This document shows positions 8,119 through 18,267 of a stretch of DNA of 42,232 nt, piece by piece (the stretch's first letter is position 1; each line of letters opens with the position of its first letter). The position numbers were made by a program, and so were the translations under genes. Source of the DNA: a virus; IMG/VR virus record IMGVR_UViG_3300025889_000244, positions 1 to 42,232 of that record; one strand, written 5' to 3'. The notes beneath the pieces were generated by a model. It made no database searches. It saw only the letters and a list, made by a program, of their open reading frames with translations, and was not told where the DNA came from.

Positions 8119-8930
8119 CAGACTGCTCCTAACATTCCCATCAACTTGTTGACCTTACCTAAATAGGTGTACGCAGCTGTTTCGGTAGGTGCAGCACTTT
8201 GAGCAAACCCTTCGGCAGCAACAGAAACATTAGGTAACTGCTCAATCATCCCTGCACCACCCTGCTGATACGAAACCTCAGCCTGTTGACGTTCAGTAAC
8301 AAACCGTGCCGCCTCATCCTCAGTTAACTCGCGACCCATCGTTTGTTTTGCAACTTCGTTAGCAACCGCACGCAAATCTGCTGCGGCAGTAACCCGATAC
8401 ACAGGAGCAACTGGAGTTTTCTTCGCCCCATACTTGCTTAACTCCATCATTGTCTGCTCATAGTCAATGCCACGGTTGTTGGCAAGCTGCATAACTTTCC
8501 ACATTGAACTAATAGCAGACACCGTGTCGCCAACATCAAACCCTTGACCGTCTAAATAGTCCATGATTGCGTCACGACGGGCAGCAGGCATTGAGTAAAA
8601 CTCGTCTGTAGCGTCCTCGTAACGGTAGAACCGTGGGTTGCCTTGCTGGTCAAAAAGTTTTATGTTGCCGGTCGCAGTGTCAACAATTCCTGGACCGCCA
8701 TACAAATAGCTGTCGTAAATTGCTTCTCTGGCGGGACTGTAGGATGGCGACCAGTCTTCTGGCGCAAACATTGGATCTTTGGCAGGGCGCGGCGGAGGAT
8801 AATACTCCGGTTCTTGCGTGTATTGCTGGCCTGTAGCCCCAAACAATGTTTGTTGGCCGGTAGTTACATCGGTATAGCCAATAATGTTTTGGCCGGTGAA
8901 ATCGTAGATCGGTTCAAATTGGTTAGCCAT
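8118..8930 (-). CDS. Putative virion protein, 270 aa
   Basis: Not recognised. The N-terminus contains FTGQNIIGYTDVTTGQQTLFGATG and a Tyr/Pro-rich stretch (YTQEPEYYPPPRPAKD), which are low in secondary structure. Residues 90-215 look helical, and the end is KVNKLMGMLGAV. It overlaps the 862-aa gene by one base and lies 5 bases from the 1637-aa gene, so it belongs to the same translational cascade. A minor head or ejection role is inferred from context. Confidence 0.5.
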   Translation of the reverse strand: MANQFEPIYDFTGQNIIGYTDVTTGQQTLFGATGQQYTQEPEYYPPPRPAKDPMFAPEDWSPSYSPAREAIYDSYLYGGPGIVDTATGNIKLFDQQGNPRFYRYEDATDEFYSMPAARRDAIMDYLDGQGFDVGDTVSAISSMWKVMQLANNRGIDYEQTMMELSKYGAKKTPVAPVYRVTAAADLRAVANEVAKQTMGRELTEDEAARFVTERQQAEVSYQQGGAGMIEQLPNVSVAAEGFAQSAAPTETAAYTYLGKVNKLMGMLGAV

Positions 8931-8935
8931 GTTGT

Positions 8936-11900
8936 TTATCTTTCGTCGATCTCATCGAACAATACTCGCGAATACACACGTCCGAACTCCGGATAACGCA
9001 CCATCAGATCGTTCGCTATGCTCCGAAGATATTGTCTCATATCGGCAGCAGTTGAACGAGACAGCGGTTCTGAACTGAAACCGTCACGGTTAATTGATGC
9101 TTGTTCTGCTATGTTGCGTTGGTTGAAGTACACCCGCAACGCTTCTGCTGTCGGGTTGCCTGTCATCCGTTCATCGTTAGCCATCTGTTCTAGTTGTAAC
9201 ATGATTCCGGGCTGCTCGTTGATGTCGATAGATAGCGTGCCGTAACCCGGATACTGTTTTTTCAAATCTTCACGGTAGCGTCGCAAAAATTCTCGTTCGC
9301 CATCATCAATAACTGGTTCGGCCATACGGATAGCGTCCATATACAACGCTCGACCAACGATCGCTTCAGCTTCCGCTTTCAGTTCCGGGATGCTTGAACG
9401 GCGTGTGCGTTCCCCGGTACGCAACTGACGCAAATATGTTTGGAAATCAAACTCGCCGCCTTCAGGAGCAAAATATCCGTACACCTCCGGGTATTGTTCT
9501 GTTACGTCACGGTTCTCGTATTCCCATTCACCGAACACATCGGTCGCCGCCAAACCTTTAACTTCTGTTTCAGTTAAACCTGGCAAAAACCAGAGAACAT
9601 CGGGGCCGAACGCCCGCATAAAGTTTTCGGTAGCGTTATCGTAATCATCTTCCTGCATTTGCCGCCACGTCGCTGCAAGCACAGATGTACGAACGTTGTT
9701 CTCAACCAAAATTTCCATGTCGCCAACAGTGACCGTGCCTTCATAATCTGTCGGGATTGTCAACTCTGGTTCCGGACGGTAAGGGCCAGTGAACTGTCCG
9801 AGGGAACGCAACAACAACAAACCTTTCGCCGCACCAGACGCTTTTTCCATAAGCCGTTCCATGTCCTGCGGGTTGGTTTGATCGTATTCGCCGGTAGCCA
9901 TCAATGCTCGACCGGCATCAATGTACAGTTCCGCAAACCAGCGATCTGTTTTAGGGTCAGCAAATATGGCTTGCGTAAATTTTTCTGCCCAAGCCGGTGT
10001 CACAATGTCTAACGGGTTTTCGTAGCCGCCGAACGGTGCGACCATCGCCAACACATCTTTGAACTGTGGTTTGTCACGCAACAATGCTCCGGCAGGATAT
10101 TGGACTGCTGGACCAAAACCGGGGAACACTTGTAACGTTTGTGACAACGACTGGACAGGTGCAGTAAAATCAACACCGACATCACCCAAGTCTTGTCCAA
10201 CTCGCTGCTGGATTCCTGCGCCTGCACCTAAACCGCCGAGCGCACCCACCGCAAACACGCCGCCACGTCCACGGGTTGCTGTTTGCAGTAACGTGCCACC
10301 AGCCATAGTTGACGCAAACAACAATGCTGTTTCACCGAACGGCACGTTGAACGTCATGTTGCCTGTTACCGGATCTTCGTAGAAGAAGCCTTTGCCGTCG
10401 TTATCTGGGTCAGCGTCTTGTGCTACACGGATAGGTCGTTGCACTTTACGCAACCTGTTCGGGTTCAACGCAATCTGTTTCAAGTTGAAAGTTTGTGCTT
10501 CTTTCCATGCGGCACCGAACGGAACAGCGATACGCATAATGTCAGTGAAGTTTGAACGTTCAGCGGCATTGAAGAACACTTTTTGTGTTTGGTCAAGTGC
10601 GAACGCTTTCGCTACAAACGATGCTTGTTCGGCGGTGATGCCTTCAACGGATGCAGACACTCGGCCTTGCTTAATTTTGTTCCACATCCGTTCAGAACCA
10701 ACATATCGTGAAGCCCACGCATCAAACTTTTTAGGGTCAACAATGACAGCTTCGCCCTGCGCTCCACGTTGCACACGTTTCTGTGCGTCAGACAGTTGAC
10801 GTTCGGCACGCCTCAAACGTGCCTCCATTTCTGGTTTCCTGACCATCGCGCCGTTCCACTCGTATTTGCCGGTGTACTTGTCAGGTTCTTTCAGCGATGA
10901 TTTCAACAAACGAACTTTGTCTTCGGCTTGTTTGACGCTGGCTTCCAAAATGTTGTCGTAAGCAGTTTGGAACGCTTCACGACTCAACTGGTCGGCATCA
11001 ACCAAATCTTCAAGTTTGGCGTAGTAATACTGGCGGTGAACGGGTGAACGGTTAAGGAACCCTTCTTTCTTGCCGAACACATGACTGAAGAAGTGCCGTA
11101 CCGTACGGTCAGCAACGTTTGCGCCTTTCGCCCCTGCCTCCAACCGTAACGGTTTCGTATATTTAACGTTTTGTGGCAACGTAGTGTTTGCCTGCCCCAT
11201 CAAATATGCGATTTCGTCAAAAAATTCTTCTGTGTAATCGAACCGTTCAAACTCGTTGAGCGCACGACGACCGGGGGAACCGCCAGCAAACGCTTTTACA
11301 GTTGCACCGGCAGTGTTGACGAACTCTCCGTCAATCTCGGCGTTCTCGATGATTTTCTTTAACTGTGTGTACCCGCCAGTTTTGCGTTCCACACGGTCAG
11401 CAACACCGGAAACAAACTTGCGTAGGTTCTGGTCAAAGAACTCTATTTGCCCGTTGACATCAGTTCTGCTGAACACCACGTCACCACGAAACGAGTTGCC
11501 TTGTGCATCGGTAAGTTGACGGCCACGCCAACGTTCATTTAAACGTGCCAAATAGCGTTGACCTTCCGGTGTAGTTTTCAACAAGTCAACAATTTCGTCA
11601 ACATCTAAACCTGCCGCAGCCCAACGAGCAACCTGATCGCCAGCCAACAAACGAATCTCGGTAGCAACACCACGCACATAGTCCTGGTTGTTTACACCAC
11701 GCGAAGCCAACGAATACTGGCCGTTACGGTAACTCCACTTCTCCGCTTCAATCGGGTCAAGACCGGCCTGCAACGCTGCAACACCAGTAGCCTCATCGAA
11801 CTCGGCCATACTGTCGCCAGCAATACGAGCTGCGTACGGGGCGTACTCTTCGCCATCAATCGTGCCTTTGAAGGTGCGGCGTGACATAGCACGAACCCAC

Positions 11901-13849
11901 TCAATTGGATGCGCTGGACCAGATTTGACTCCGGGTGCAACAAGTTGACGCATCCCTGACTCAATCATGTTTCGAGTCATGTAACCGCCTGTTATCAGGC
12001 TGGTTGCTTTAAACAGTTTACTTACAATGAAATCTGTTGCCGTAACCCAACCCTGAGCATCTCCATAAACTTCAGGCATTTCGGCTGCCTTAGCAAAAAT
12101 AACCGCATACCTTGACGACGCTCGACGCACATTTCGAGGATCAGGAAAATGAGTGGCAAACTTCTTCGCCTCAGAATACAGCTCGGCTGTATCGCCTTTC
12201 ATCGCTAAACCAGAAACTTCTTGGCCGTTAATCACCGCAGTCAAATCGTCATACGTTTTAACGCCAGGACCGCCAGGGCCATCAATCACGTCACCAAACA
12301 AACCGGACTCTTTGAAACCGTCCATGTCTTCGTTGTAACGGGCAAACATTTTTTGCAGGAACTCTTTGTCCTGTTTGCGAAACACACCCTGCCTTGTAGC
12401 CATCGCGTCAATAACAGTGTCCGTCAACTGGTCAATCGCCTGCTTGCTTAGTTCACGATTACCAGAAGACAACCCCCTCGAAAGTTGACGCAGCACAGCG
12501 TCACGTTGCTCCGGTGCAACTTTCACCAGTTTCATGTAATCACGGGCGTTCTTAACTGTTTGTGTCAACAGCCGGCCAGCAACATTCGGGTTATCAAAAT
12601 TGTCGATATCAATAATCAGTTCACGGCCAGGAACAGTTGCCCCGAGTCGTTCGTAACGGAATTTTTCTGCGATTCCACGGCGAACATCTGATGCTGCGCC
12701 GACACGAATATCTCGCACATCGGTCAAACCACGACGAACACCTAAACCGCCTTCGTACTGTCTAATTTGCCCTAGTTCGTCAACAGTTGACGACGCTTCA
12801 TCCAAATTGTTTGACAACAAGCGACGCATCCCGTTAATGCGGTCGTTGTCTGGCCGAAAATCGGTGGTGCCTTCAATAAAATTGTTGTTCAGAATGTCGT
12901 CCCACAGCGAATTGTCGGCTTTAGGAAGAATGTCCATCGCTTCTTCAACTGTGCGTACCCGTGCAAGACGTTCCACAACAGCAGTGCCGGAACGAGTGTT
13001 TAGCCAACTGTTTGCTTTAGCGGTGTTGACAAACGGTGACGCAAAGTTTGTTAAACCAGAAAGTTTCCGCATACCGGCAACATCGGCGGCAGCGGTGGCA
13101 CCTTTGCTTGCAACTTTTGCTCCAGGGAGCGACGGCACAGCAATAGCAGCAGCAGCATCAATAATGCCTGACATATAGTTGTACGGCTTAGAACCAGGCT
13201 CAAAAAAAATTCCGGCAGAACCCTTACCAAACGTCAACGCTTCACCGTCATACATTCCACGGTACGCTTTCACCGCCTGTTGCTGGCGTTCTAACGCTTT
13301 CTCACCAATCCAGAAACCGTTACCCGTTTCCTCACCCGACAACATCGCACCGAAATCGGTTGACGCAAACCAGCCATCAGTCCAAGATTCTGTTGTCGGA
13401 GGTGTATACCATTCAGACGGGTCGCGAGTCTGGCCGGGGCCAGGACCACCGGGGCCACCTAAACCAGTGAACGCCCGTGTACCAAAGTTCGTCACCAACT
13501 GCGGCACCAGTTCTAAACCTGCGAACGTCCAACGTGAAGCCGTTTTCAACCATTCCGGCCACGGACCTTTATCTTCAGTTTCCTGCGCTTTCGTCTGATA
13601 TTCAACTTCGGTAGCAGAATCAATCATCTGTAACGCAGATTGCTGATCGAGTGTGCCATCACGGATTCCTTCAGCGGCAGACAAAATCAGATCAGGGTCA
13701 CCGTACCCTGCGGTGCGACTCAGAAAATCAACGTTTTTTGCGAACTCTAAACCGGCATTACGTTCGTCAACGTAGCGACGGTTGGACCAACTTTGTAACT
13801 CCCGATACAGGTTTTCTTCGTCGTCGATAGAAAGATCATTGACCCCCAC
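8936..13849 (-). CDS. Very large internal virion / DNA-ejection protein candidate, 1637 aa
   Basis: The largest gene in the window. It is mostly helical and charged, with two Ala/Gly-rich hydrophobic stretches: around residue 233 (IIDAAAAIAVPSLPG) and around 1173-1210 (TALLFASTMAGG, then FAVGALGGLGAGAG). The second could insert in or cross a membrane. A Gly/Pro motif GLGGPGGPGPG lies near residue 135. I saw no lysozyme, transglycosylase or RNA polymerase motif. Size, position between portal and scaffold, and membrane-active segments fit the gp16-like ejection proteins of podoviruses, but no homology is shown. Confidence 0.55.
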   Translation of the reverse strand: MGVNDLSIDDEENLYRELQSWSNRRYVDERNAGLEFAKNVDFLSRTAGYGDPDLILSAAEGIRDGTLDQQSALQMIDSATEVEYQTKAQETEDKGPWPEWLKTASRWTFAGLELVPQLVTNFGTRAFTGLGGPGGPGPGQTRDPSEWYTPPTTESWTDGWFASTDFGAMLSGEETGNGFWIGEKALERQQQAVKAYRGMYDGEALTFGKGSAGIFFEPGSKPYNYMSGIIDAAAAIAVPSLPGAKVASKGATAAADVAGMRKLSGLTNFASPFVNTAKANSWLNTRSGTAVVERLARVRTVEEAMDILPKADNSLWDDILNNNFIEGTTDFRPDNDRINGMRRLLSNNLDEASSTVDELGQIRQYEGGLGVRRGLTDVRDIRVGAASDVRRGIAEKFRYERLGATVPGRELIIDIDNFDNPNVAGRLLTQTVKNARDYMKLVKVAPEQRDAVLRQLSRGLSSGNRELSKQAIDQLTDTVIDAMATRQGVFRKQDKEFLQKMFARYNEDMDGFKESGLFGDVIDGPGGPGVKTYDDLTAVINGQEVSGLAMKGDTAELYSEAKKFATHFPDPRNVRRASSRYAVIFAKAAEMPEVYGDAQGWVTATDFIVSKLFKATSLITGGYMTRNMIESGMRQLVAPGVKSGPAHPIEWVRAMSRRTFKGTIDGEEYAPYAARIAGDSMAEFDEATGVAALQAGLDPIEAEKWSYRNGQYSLASRGVNNQDYVRGVATEIRLLAGDQVARWAAAGLDVDEIVDLLKTTPEGQRYLARLNERWRGRQLTDAQGNSFRGDVVFSRTDVNGQIEFFDQNLRKFVSGVADRVERKTGGYTQLKKIIENAEIDGEFVNTAGATVKAFAGGSPGRRALNEFERFDYTEEFFDEIAYLMGQANTTLPQNVKYTKPLRLEAGAKGANVADRTVRHFFSHVFGKKEGFLNRSPVHRQYYYAKLEDLVDADQLSREAFQTAYDNILEASVKQAEDKVRLLKSSLKEPDKYTGKYEWNGAMVRKPEMEARLRRAERQLSDAQKRVQRGAQGEAVIVDPKKFDAWASRYVGSERMWNKIKQGRVSASVEGITAEQASFVAKAFALDQTQKVFFNAAERSNFTDIMRIAVPFGAAWKEAQTFNLKQIALNPNRLRKVQRPIRVAQDADPDNDGKGFFYEDPVTGNMTFNVPFGETALLFASTMAGGTLLQTATRGRGGVFAVGALGGLGAGAGIQQRVGQDLGDVGVDFTAPVQSLSQTLQVFPGFGPAVQYPAGALLRDKPQFKDVLAMVAPFGGYENPLDIVTPAWAEKFTQAIFADPKTDRWFAELYIDAGRALMATGEYDQTNPQDMERLMEKASGAAKGLLLLRSLGQFTGPYRPEPELTIPTDYEGTVTVGDMEILVENNVRTSVLAATWRQMQEDDYDNATENFMRAFGPDVLWFLPGLTETEVKGLAATDVFGEWEYENRDVTEQYPEVYGYFAPEGGEFDFQTYLRQLRTGERTRRSSIPELKAEAEAIVGRALYMDAIRMAEPVIDDGEREFLRRYREDLKKQYPGYGTLSIDINEQPGIMLQLEQMANDERMTGNPTAEALRVYFNQRNIAEQASINRDGFSSEPLSRSTAADMRQYLRSIANDLMVRYPEFGRVYSRVLFDEIDER

Positions 13850-14210
13850 GCAACCGCCTCATTTCATCCATAGCGCGAGCCTTCTGCAACAACATCAAAA
13901 TTCCGTCACGAGGATAAGCCTGATACAACGCTTCCAACTGTTCAACTGTGCGAGAAGACGTAATGTAACGTGGCCGCATACCTGCCTCAACTGGTCCAGG
14001 GCCAGCTCCGAAAGGTGCGCCAGCAGTGATAGGTTCTTGCGGGCGTTCACTAGGGCGAACAAAAGATTGTTGTCCTGGCACCGGGCGTGGAGCCATCTGT
14101 TGTGCTTGGGTTTCAGTAGGGGGTGCGCCAGTAGGAACAGCTTGTTGAGATTGTGCCTGCTGGGTTGCTTCCCCATAGGTTTGACCAGTGAATTTGGCTT
14201 CTCCTGCCAT
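13836..14210 (-). CDS. Pro/Gln-rich small virion protein, 124 aa
   Basis: Residues 1-75 are low complexity, rich in Gln, Pro and Ala (TQQAQSQQAVPTGAPPTETQ). The C-terminal 45 residues are helical and charged (SRTVEQLEALYQAYPRDGILMLLQKARAMDEMRRL). It overlaps the 1637-aa gene by 14 bases and follows the portal by 2 bases. Probably a portal- or ejection-associated component; no family recognised. Confidence 0.55.
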   Translation of the reverse strand: MAGEAKFTGQTYGEATQQAQSQQAVPTGAPPTETQAQQMAPRPVPGQQSFVRPSERPQEPITAGAPFGAGPGPVEAGMRPRYITSSRTVEQLEALYQAYPRDGILMLLQKARAMDEMRRLRGGQ

Positions 14211-14212
14211 TG

Positions 14213-15985
14213 TCAGCCTCCGAGCTGTGCAAGTAGAGCTTCAATACCGCCGCCACCTTGCGGTCCTGGCGGTGGAGCCATCGGTGCCTCAGCACCCATA
14301 CCCGGCATAGCCAAACCAGGCATACCTTCAGGTGCGCCAGCCGGAACTTCCTGTGCTTGACGTTCGCGGGCTTCCTCATCAACTTCTTTAACAGCGTCGA
14401 ACAACGACTTTTTCTCCAACATCACTTTTTTGGTAAGCGATGCTAGGTCAGCAGGTTGATATGGGCCTTCAGGGTTGGCGGCTTGCTGCTGGATGGATGC
14501 GAGCAGCGCAGCCTCGATGCCTTCGGCGGTGATGCGGTCGCGCTCTAGTTCTGGGTCGCTAATCATCGGGTCGGCTTCACGGGCAGATTCTTTTGACATC
14601 ATGCCAGTACCCATGCGTTGTCCGAGGCCAACAATCAGGTTGTTTACATCGGAACCAGATGCCGAATATGAAACGTAGTGGAAGTCGGTTTCCCAAATTT
14701 TGTTCGGGGTGTAATCAACTTTTCCGGACTGTGCGCGTCCCGGCATAAAGAACGATTTGGGTTGCGAACCGAAATAGGCTTTCTCAATTGCGATAGCAAC
14801 CTTGTCTTCTTCCAACAGCGAGGATGCAAACAGGTCTTGCGCTTCCTGTACCCGATAGTCCACAACTGCGGACAGCACGTTTTCGCCACGGCGACCAGTA
14901 CGAATGTTTGTGCCGGATTCGCCACCGAACTCTGCGGGGATTGCACCTTCCAAACGTTCCTGCCGTTCAATGCGGTCAAGAGCCGTATCAGTTTTGTAGC
15001 CGGGGTTGACCTGCTGGATCTGTAGGTCGCCACCTTTGATGATGCCCAGCTCGCCACGTTTGCCGTCAGCCAACGCAATAATTTCAGGGTTCTCACCGGG
15101 GCGGGCAACCAGATATTCGTCTGGGAAAATGCCTCGCTCAATAGCGATTTCTGTTAATGCTTGCAGACGCGCACGGGTGTAGAACATTCCGAGCATGTCA
15201 TCAAACTGGCCTCGTGGTGTGTCAAGTGTGATGCGTTGCGGGATAATAACCAGCGGGCAGTCGGCACGGTTGATGATGCGCTCCAGTTCAAGCACTTCCA
15301 TCCCGGCACGTTCCATGTAGTTCAGCGACGGATCATCCTCTGCGCCGAGAACACCAACAACGATTTCGTTGTCGTCAACGTATTCAAGCAACGTGAACTG
15401 TGTGTCTGGTTCTGGTCGGCCAACACGCAGACGGCCATCAACCTGTGGACCGTACATTTGGATAAGCCACGAGTACGGTTTGCGGTAGGTGAAAATCACG
15501 TTCTCTGGGACAGGGTTGTCCGGGTCTTCGCACGGTGCCGGATAGGTGTCAAGCGGGTTACGCAAATGCCATTTAGGTGCGTTCGTACGGAAACATGGTT
15601 TCACCACGACAGGTGACATTGAGTAGCCGAGCAGATGTCGGGCGCGTCGCCGGAGCTTCATGTTCATCCGGTTCTGATCCCACATCGCCAACATTGCTTT
15701 GTGGCGCAGCGAAGCTAAATCTTTAGAACGTTCCGAACCTTCCTTCATTGGAGGGAAGTACGGGTGTGGCATTGTGGATGCGACACGCATTGACATTTGG
15801 TCAAGGCCAACAGACAGCAGGTTGGCGACAGATGCTTTAGCGTTCTTGTCTAGTTCGTTCAACGGAACGATCACGTCGCCTTTAGCAAGTTCACGCACCT
15901 TCAGCATCTGGTCGTGAACTGGACCTAGTATTCGGCGGCGATGATTGTACATCGCTACAATTTCTTCGATAGTCCTCACGCGCAC
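14213..15985 (-). CDS. Portal protein
   Basis: The 590-aa product is the head-vertex channel through which DNA is packaged. Supporting features are its position directly after the terminase, its size, the HRRRILGPVHDQMLKVRELAKGD N-terminus, the long helical region RIERQERLEGAIPAEFGGESGTNIRTGRRGENVLSAVVDYRVQEAQD characteristic of podovirus and actinophage portals, and a Pro/Gly/Met-rich tail (about residues 550-590). The first GTG is at 15985, but the GTG at 15979 has the better-spaced TGGAG, so the true start may be two codons later. Confidence 0.8.
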   Translation of the reverse strand: MRVRTIEEIVAMYNHRRRILGPVHDQMLKVRELAKGDVIVPLNELDKNAKASVANLLSVGLDQMSMRVASTMPHPYFPPMKEGSERSKDLASLRHKAMLAMWDQNRMNMKLRRRARHLLGYSMSPVVVKPCFRTNAPKWHLRNPLDTYPAPCEDPDNPVPENVIFTYRKPYSWLIQMYGPQVDGRLRVGRPEPDTQFTLLEYVDDNEIVVGVLGAEDDPSLNYMERAGMEVLELERIINRADCPLVIIPQRITLDTPRGQFDDMLGMFYTRARLQALTEIAIERGIFPDEYLVARPGENPEIIALADGKRGELGIIKGGDLQIQQVNPGYKTDTALDRIERQERLEGAIPAEFGGESGTNIRTGRRGENVLSAVVDYRVQEAQDLFASSLLEEDKVAIAIEKAYFGSQPKSFFMPGRAQSGKVDYTPNKIWETDFHYVSYSASGSDVNNLIVGLGQRMGTGMMSKESAREADPMISDPELERDRITAEGIEAALLASIQQQAANPEGPYQPADLASLTKKVMLEKKSLFDAVKEVDEEARERQAQEVPAGAPEGMPGLAMPGMGAEAPMAPPPGPQGGGGIEALLAQLGG

Positions 15986-16021
15986 TCCAAAACAGTTGAC
16001 AGTCTTACGCTAAGGATACCA

Positions 16022-16114
16022 TTATCCACAGCAGTGATGCTTCAATCCGCAGTGTGGGCATCGCCAACGGGTCGCTACAGGATCAAATTCTTTTCCACAA
16101 TTTTCGCAAGGCAT
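16022..16114 (-). CDS. Zinc-ribbon mini-protein, 30 aa, between terminase and portal
   Basis: Sequence MPCENCGKEFDPVATRWRCP followed by HCGLKHHCCG. Two CxxC/CxxHC knuckles make a complete zinc ribbon. The ATG overlaps the terminase stop (TAATG) and no separate ribosome-binding site is evident, so translation is coupled to terminase. I recall similar tiny proteins at this place in actinophages. Role unknown; nucleic-acid binding or a packaging accessory is possible. Confidence 0.7.
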   Translation of the reverse strand: MPCENCGKEFDPVATRWRCPHCGLKHHCCG

Positions 16115-18099
16115 TATGCGTCAACCAAAAAAGATGGTCGCCACATGCGAGGTGGACGTTTAGGTTCCGTCAACTTCGGGGCGTGCAACAACATAAACCA
16201 CAACGCCATCGCCAAGTCAGTCCCCTTCTTCTTATCACGAGTCCAAGTTTCCAACTCTTGCACCAACGCCAACGTTTTCCAGTTCTCCGACATGCGAGGC
16301 AACCGCAACGAACCCGACCTGACAACCGGAGGAATCAACGCTTCCAAACCAAAGTTCTCATCGAGCTTATTGCGTGACGTGGTATGCGGGATGATTAGCA
16401 CCTGACGTAACGCCTGCCAACGTCGCACAAAATCGTGTGCCAATAAAAACCGTTGCGCTGCGTTAATCTCAACAACGATATGTGACACCGGATACCCCAT
16501 GTCCTCGGCACGATCACACCAGTCGTCAAGAATTCCGGTATATCGGCCAGTGGACATATCGTAACCGAGCAGGTCTTCTGCTGTAAGTTTGGTGCGTTCG
16601 ATATCGACAACGTGATACAAACCGAGATCGGGCTGATAGATAGTCCAAATAACCCCCCAAAAGTTTGCTGGCGAAGGGTCAACCGAAATGATTGACACCC
16701 ACGGCGGTTTCAACCCACGAGTAATGTTTCCTGGGAAACGGTCACGGTCAATACAACCCGGATATTCCACGCCGTCTGATGCGATGCCGCCGATCAACTG
16801 TGGGCGTTCCACAAGCTGATAATCCAAATCAATGTCTTCCTGTTGGTAGACGACACGGAACTTTTGTGGCTGGTTGTATCGGATGAACGACAGGTCTTTC
16901 CACGGTAAACGTACCGGATCTAGCAACGGTCCTTCCGGCCATGCCGGTGCATCCTTACGGCGGGACTGTTTACCGGTGTCCAACTCTTCGTAATACGCTT
17001 TGTAAACAAGATGATGGTATTTGGGTACACGCACCGGATCGGCCAACGCGTCTTCAACAGTTGCGTCTTCGCCGTCATCCTCTTCAATGTCGTCATAGGT
17101 CACTTTGTCTAAACAATGTTTGTACAAGTCGCCTGGACCTAGCCTCTGACCGATCACATTCACCAGCCCGCCAGGGTCGCAACGTGCCTCAGCCATCGAG
17201 TCCCAGCGTTCCAGCAGCCGGTCGCGGGCAACAGATTCTTTAGCGTTCTCCGGTGAAGCCACATCGTCAAACAAACACAGGTCGGCACGGTGACCGATGA
17301 ACTCTGAGTCGATACCGTACGCAGAAACGGTGGGTTCTTTGTTGTCTAGCCCGCCAGGAATGAACTGTTCCACCACGAATTCTTCTGCACGCCACAACGA
17401 ACCGGAAGCCAACGGTTTGAACCGGCCATAATCTTGTGCCAAACAGCCTTCAGCGTCAATGGTTAACCCTTTTTTGACCATTTCAGGGTCAGCAATTAGG
17501 CGGGTGGGTCGTTCAAGGGTTTCACGGATACGACGGGAGTATTGTTTCGCTAGTGTTTGCGAGATCGAGCCGATAAGGACTCGGATCGCACGATTTCTTA
17601 CGATACACCAGACTGCTACGTCGTGAAAAAGGGTGGATTTTCCGGCACCTGGTGGACAGTTGAGTACCAGAAATTCTTTTTCTTCGGATTCTAGGTGTTG
17701 AACAATTTTGTATGCTGCGTCTACCTGCCACGGTGACGGGACTCGACCTAGATAGACACGCCGGAAGTAGTCAAAGTCGTCCCAGCCTCGTTTTGCTCGT
17801 TCCGATAGACGCTCATACGGGATAACGGGTGGCAGGTCTGTAGCTTCGTCCAAGCTTTGACGTAGTTGTGCGCGTTCACGACCGGATTGTGCGCCAGCTT
17901 TTTTGACAGCAAAGTCGGCTGCTTGTTGTTCGGCAGCAATTTTGCGTTTCTTTGCATCCCATTTTTGGCCGGTGTTGTAATGGATGCCCGCTATTTTGCA
18001 AGCTTCTTTGATGGAGATGCCTGCTGCGCGTGCTTCCCAGAAACGAATTTTGTCTTCGGCAGGGACATCACGTCTGCCGCTGTTTGTTGTGCCAGCCAT
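16114..18099 (-). CDS. terL: Terminase large subunit with N-terminal helix-turn-helix
   Basis: A 661-aa packaging motor. The start was set at MAGTTNSGRRD. Walker A is NCPPGAGKST (148-157), Walker B DLCLFDDV (273-280). The nuclease domain begins near SIISVDPSPANFWG, with a late DLAMALW motif. Residues 20-52 (FWEARAAGISIKEACKIAGI, then HYNTGQKWDAKKR) look like a helix-turn-helix of the sort found in small terminase subunits. No separate small terminase gene was found, so the DNA-recognition function may be fused here. An upstream in-frame GTG three codons earlier is possible. Confidence 0.9.
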   Translation of the reverse strand: MAGTTNSGRRDVPAEDKIRFWEARAAGISIKEACKIAGIHYNTGQKWDAKKRKIAAEQQAADFAVKKAGAQSGRERAQLRQSLDEATDLPPVIPYERLSERAKRGWDDFDYFRRVYLGRVPSPWQVDAAYKIVQHLESEEKEFLVLNCPPGAGKSTLFHDVAVWCIVRNRAIRVLIGSISQTLAKQYSRRIRETLERPTRLIADPEMVKKGLTIDAEGCLAQDYGRFKPLASGSLWRAEEFVVEQFIPGGLDNKEPTVSAYGIDSEFIGHRADLCLFDDVASPENAKESVARDRLLERWDSMAEARCDPGGLVNVIGQRLGPGDLYKHCLDKVTYDDIEEDDGEDATVEDALADPVRVPKYHHLVYKAYYEELDTGKQSRRKDAPAWPEGPLLDPVRLPWKDLSFIRYNQPQKFRVVYQQEDIDLDYQLVERPQLIGGIASDGVEYPGCIDRDRFPGNITRGLKPPWVSIISVDPSPANFWGVIWTIYQPDLGLYHVVDIERTKLTAEDLLGYDMSTGRYTGILDDWCDRAEDMGYPVSHIVVEINAAQRFLLAHDFVRRWQALRQVLIIPHTTSRNKLDENFGLEALIPPVVRSGSLRLPRMSENWKTLALVQELETWTRDKKKGTDLAMALWFMLLHAPKLTEPKRPPRMWRPSFLVDA

Positions 18100-18108
18100 C
18101 AGAGCAAC

Positions 18109-18114
18109 AGTATA
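18109..18114 (-). promoter_or_regulatory. Candidate -10 box for the structural operon
   Basis: TATACT on the minus strand ends 9 bases before the terminase ATG. The region has no clear Shine-Dalgarno sequence, so a leaderless or very short-leader mRNA is possible, as is common in Actinobacteria. No convincing -35 hexamer. Confidence 0.35.
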
Positions 18115-18237
18115 CAGGGAGCCAGTCCGAAGGTAAGGAAACCAGCAAACCAAATCTTCGGACCGGCTCGACCTATTGTGGTGTTTCGACGGAGGTGAAC
18201 CGTCTACCGGAAGGGGATGCAACCGGATGAACACAGC

Positions 18238-18258
18238 ATATCACGCAAACGGTGATAT
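18238..18258. promoter_or_regulatory. Perfect inverted repeat, operator candidate
   Basis: ATATCAC, a 7-base spacer (GCAAACG), then GTGATAT. All seven arm bases pair. The right arm overlaps the extended -10 at 18253-18261, the geometry of a repressor site. It lies in the only divergent intergenic region of the genome, so it could control both the left structural operon and the right plus-strand operon. Confidence 0.55.
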
Positions 18259-18261
18259 AGT
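18253..18261 (+). promoter_or_regulatory. Extended -10 promoter for the plus-strand operon
   Basis: TGATATAGT: the TGn extension plus TATAGT. Expected transcription start is about 18268. The same TGATA extended -10 form appears at 20778 and at 28518 (minus strand). The -35 region is poor, as is usual for extended -10 promoters. Confidence 0.5.
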
Positions 18262-18267
18262 CCAACT

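Noticed and set aside
8936-13849. Virion RNA polymerase (N4-like) reading of the 1637-aa protein
   Set aside because: No T7-family polymerase motifs were visible, and the protein is about half the N4 enzyme length.
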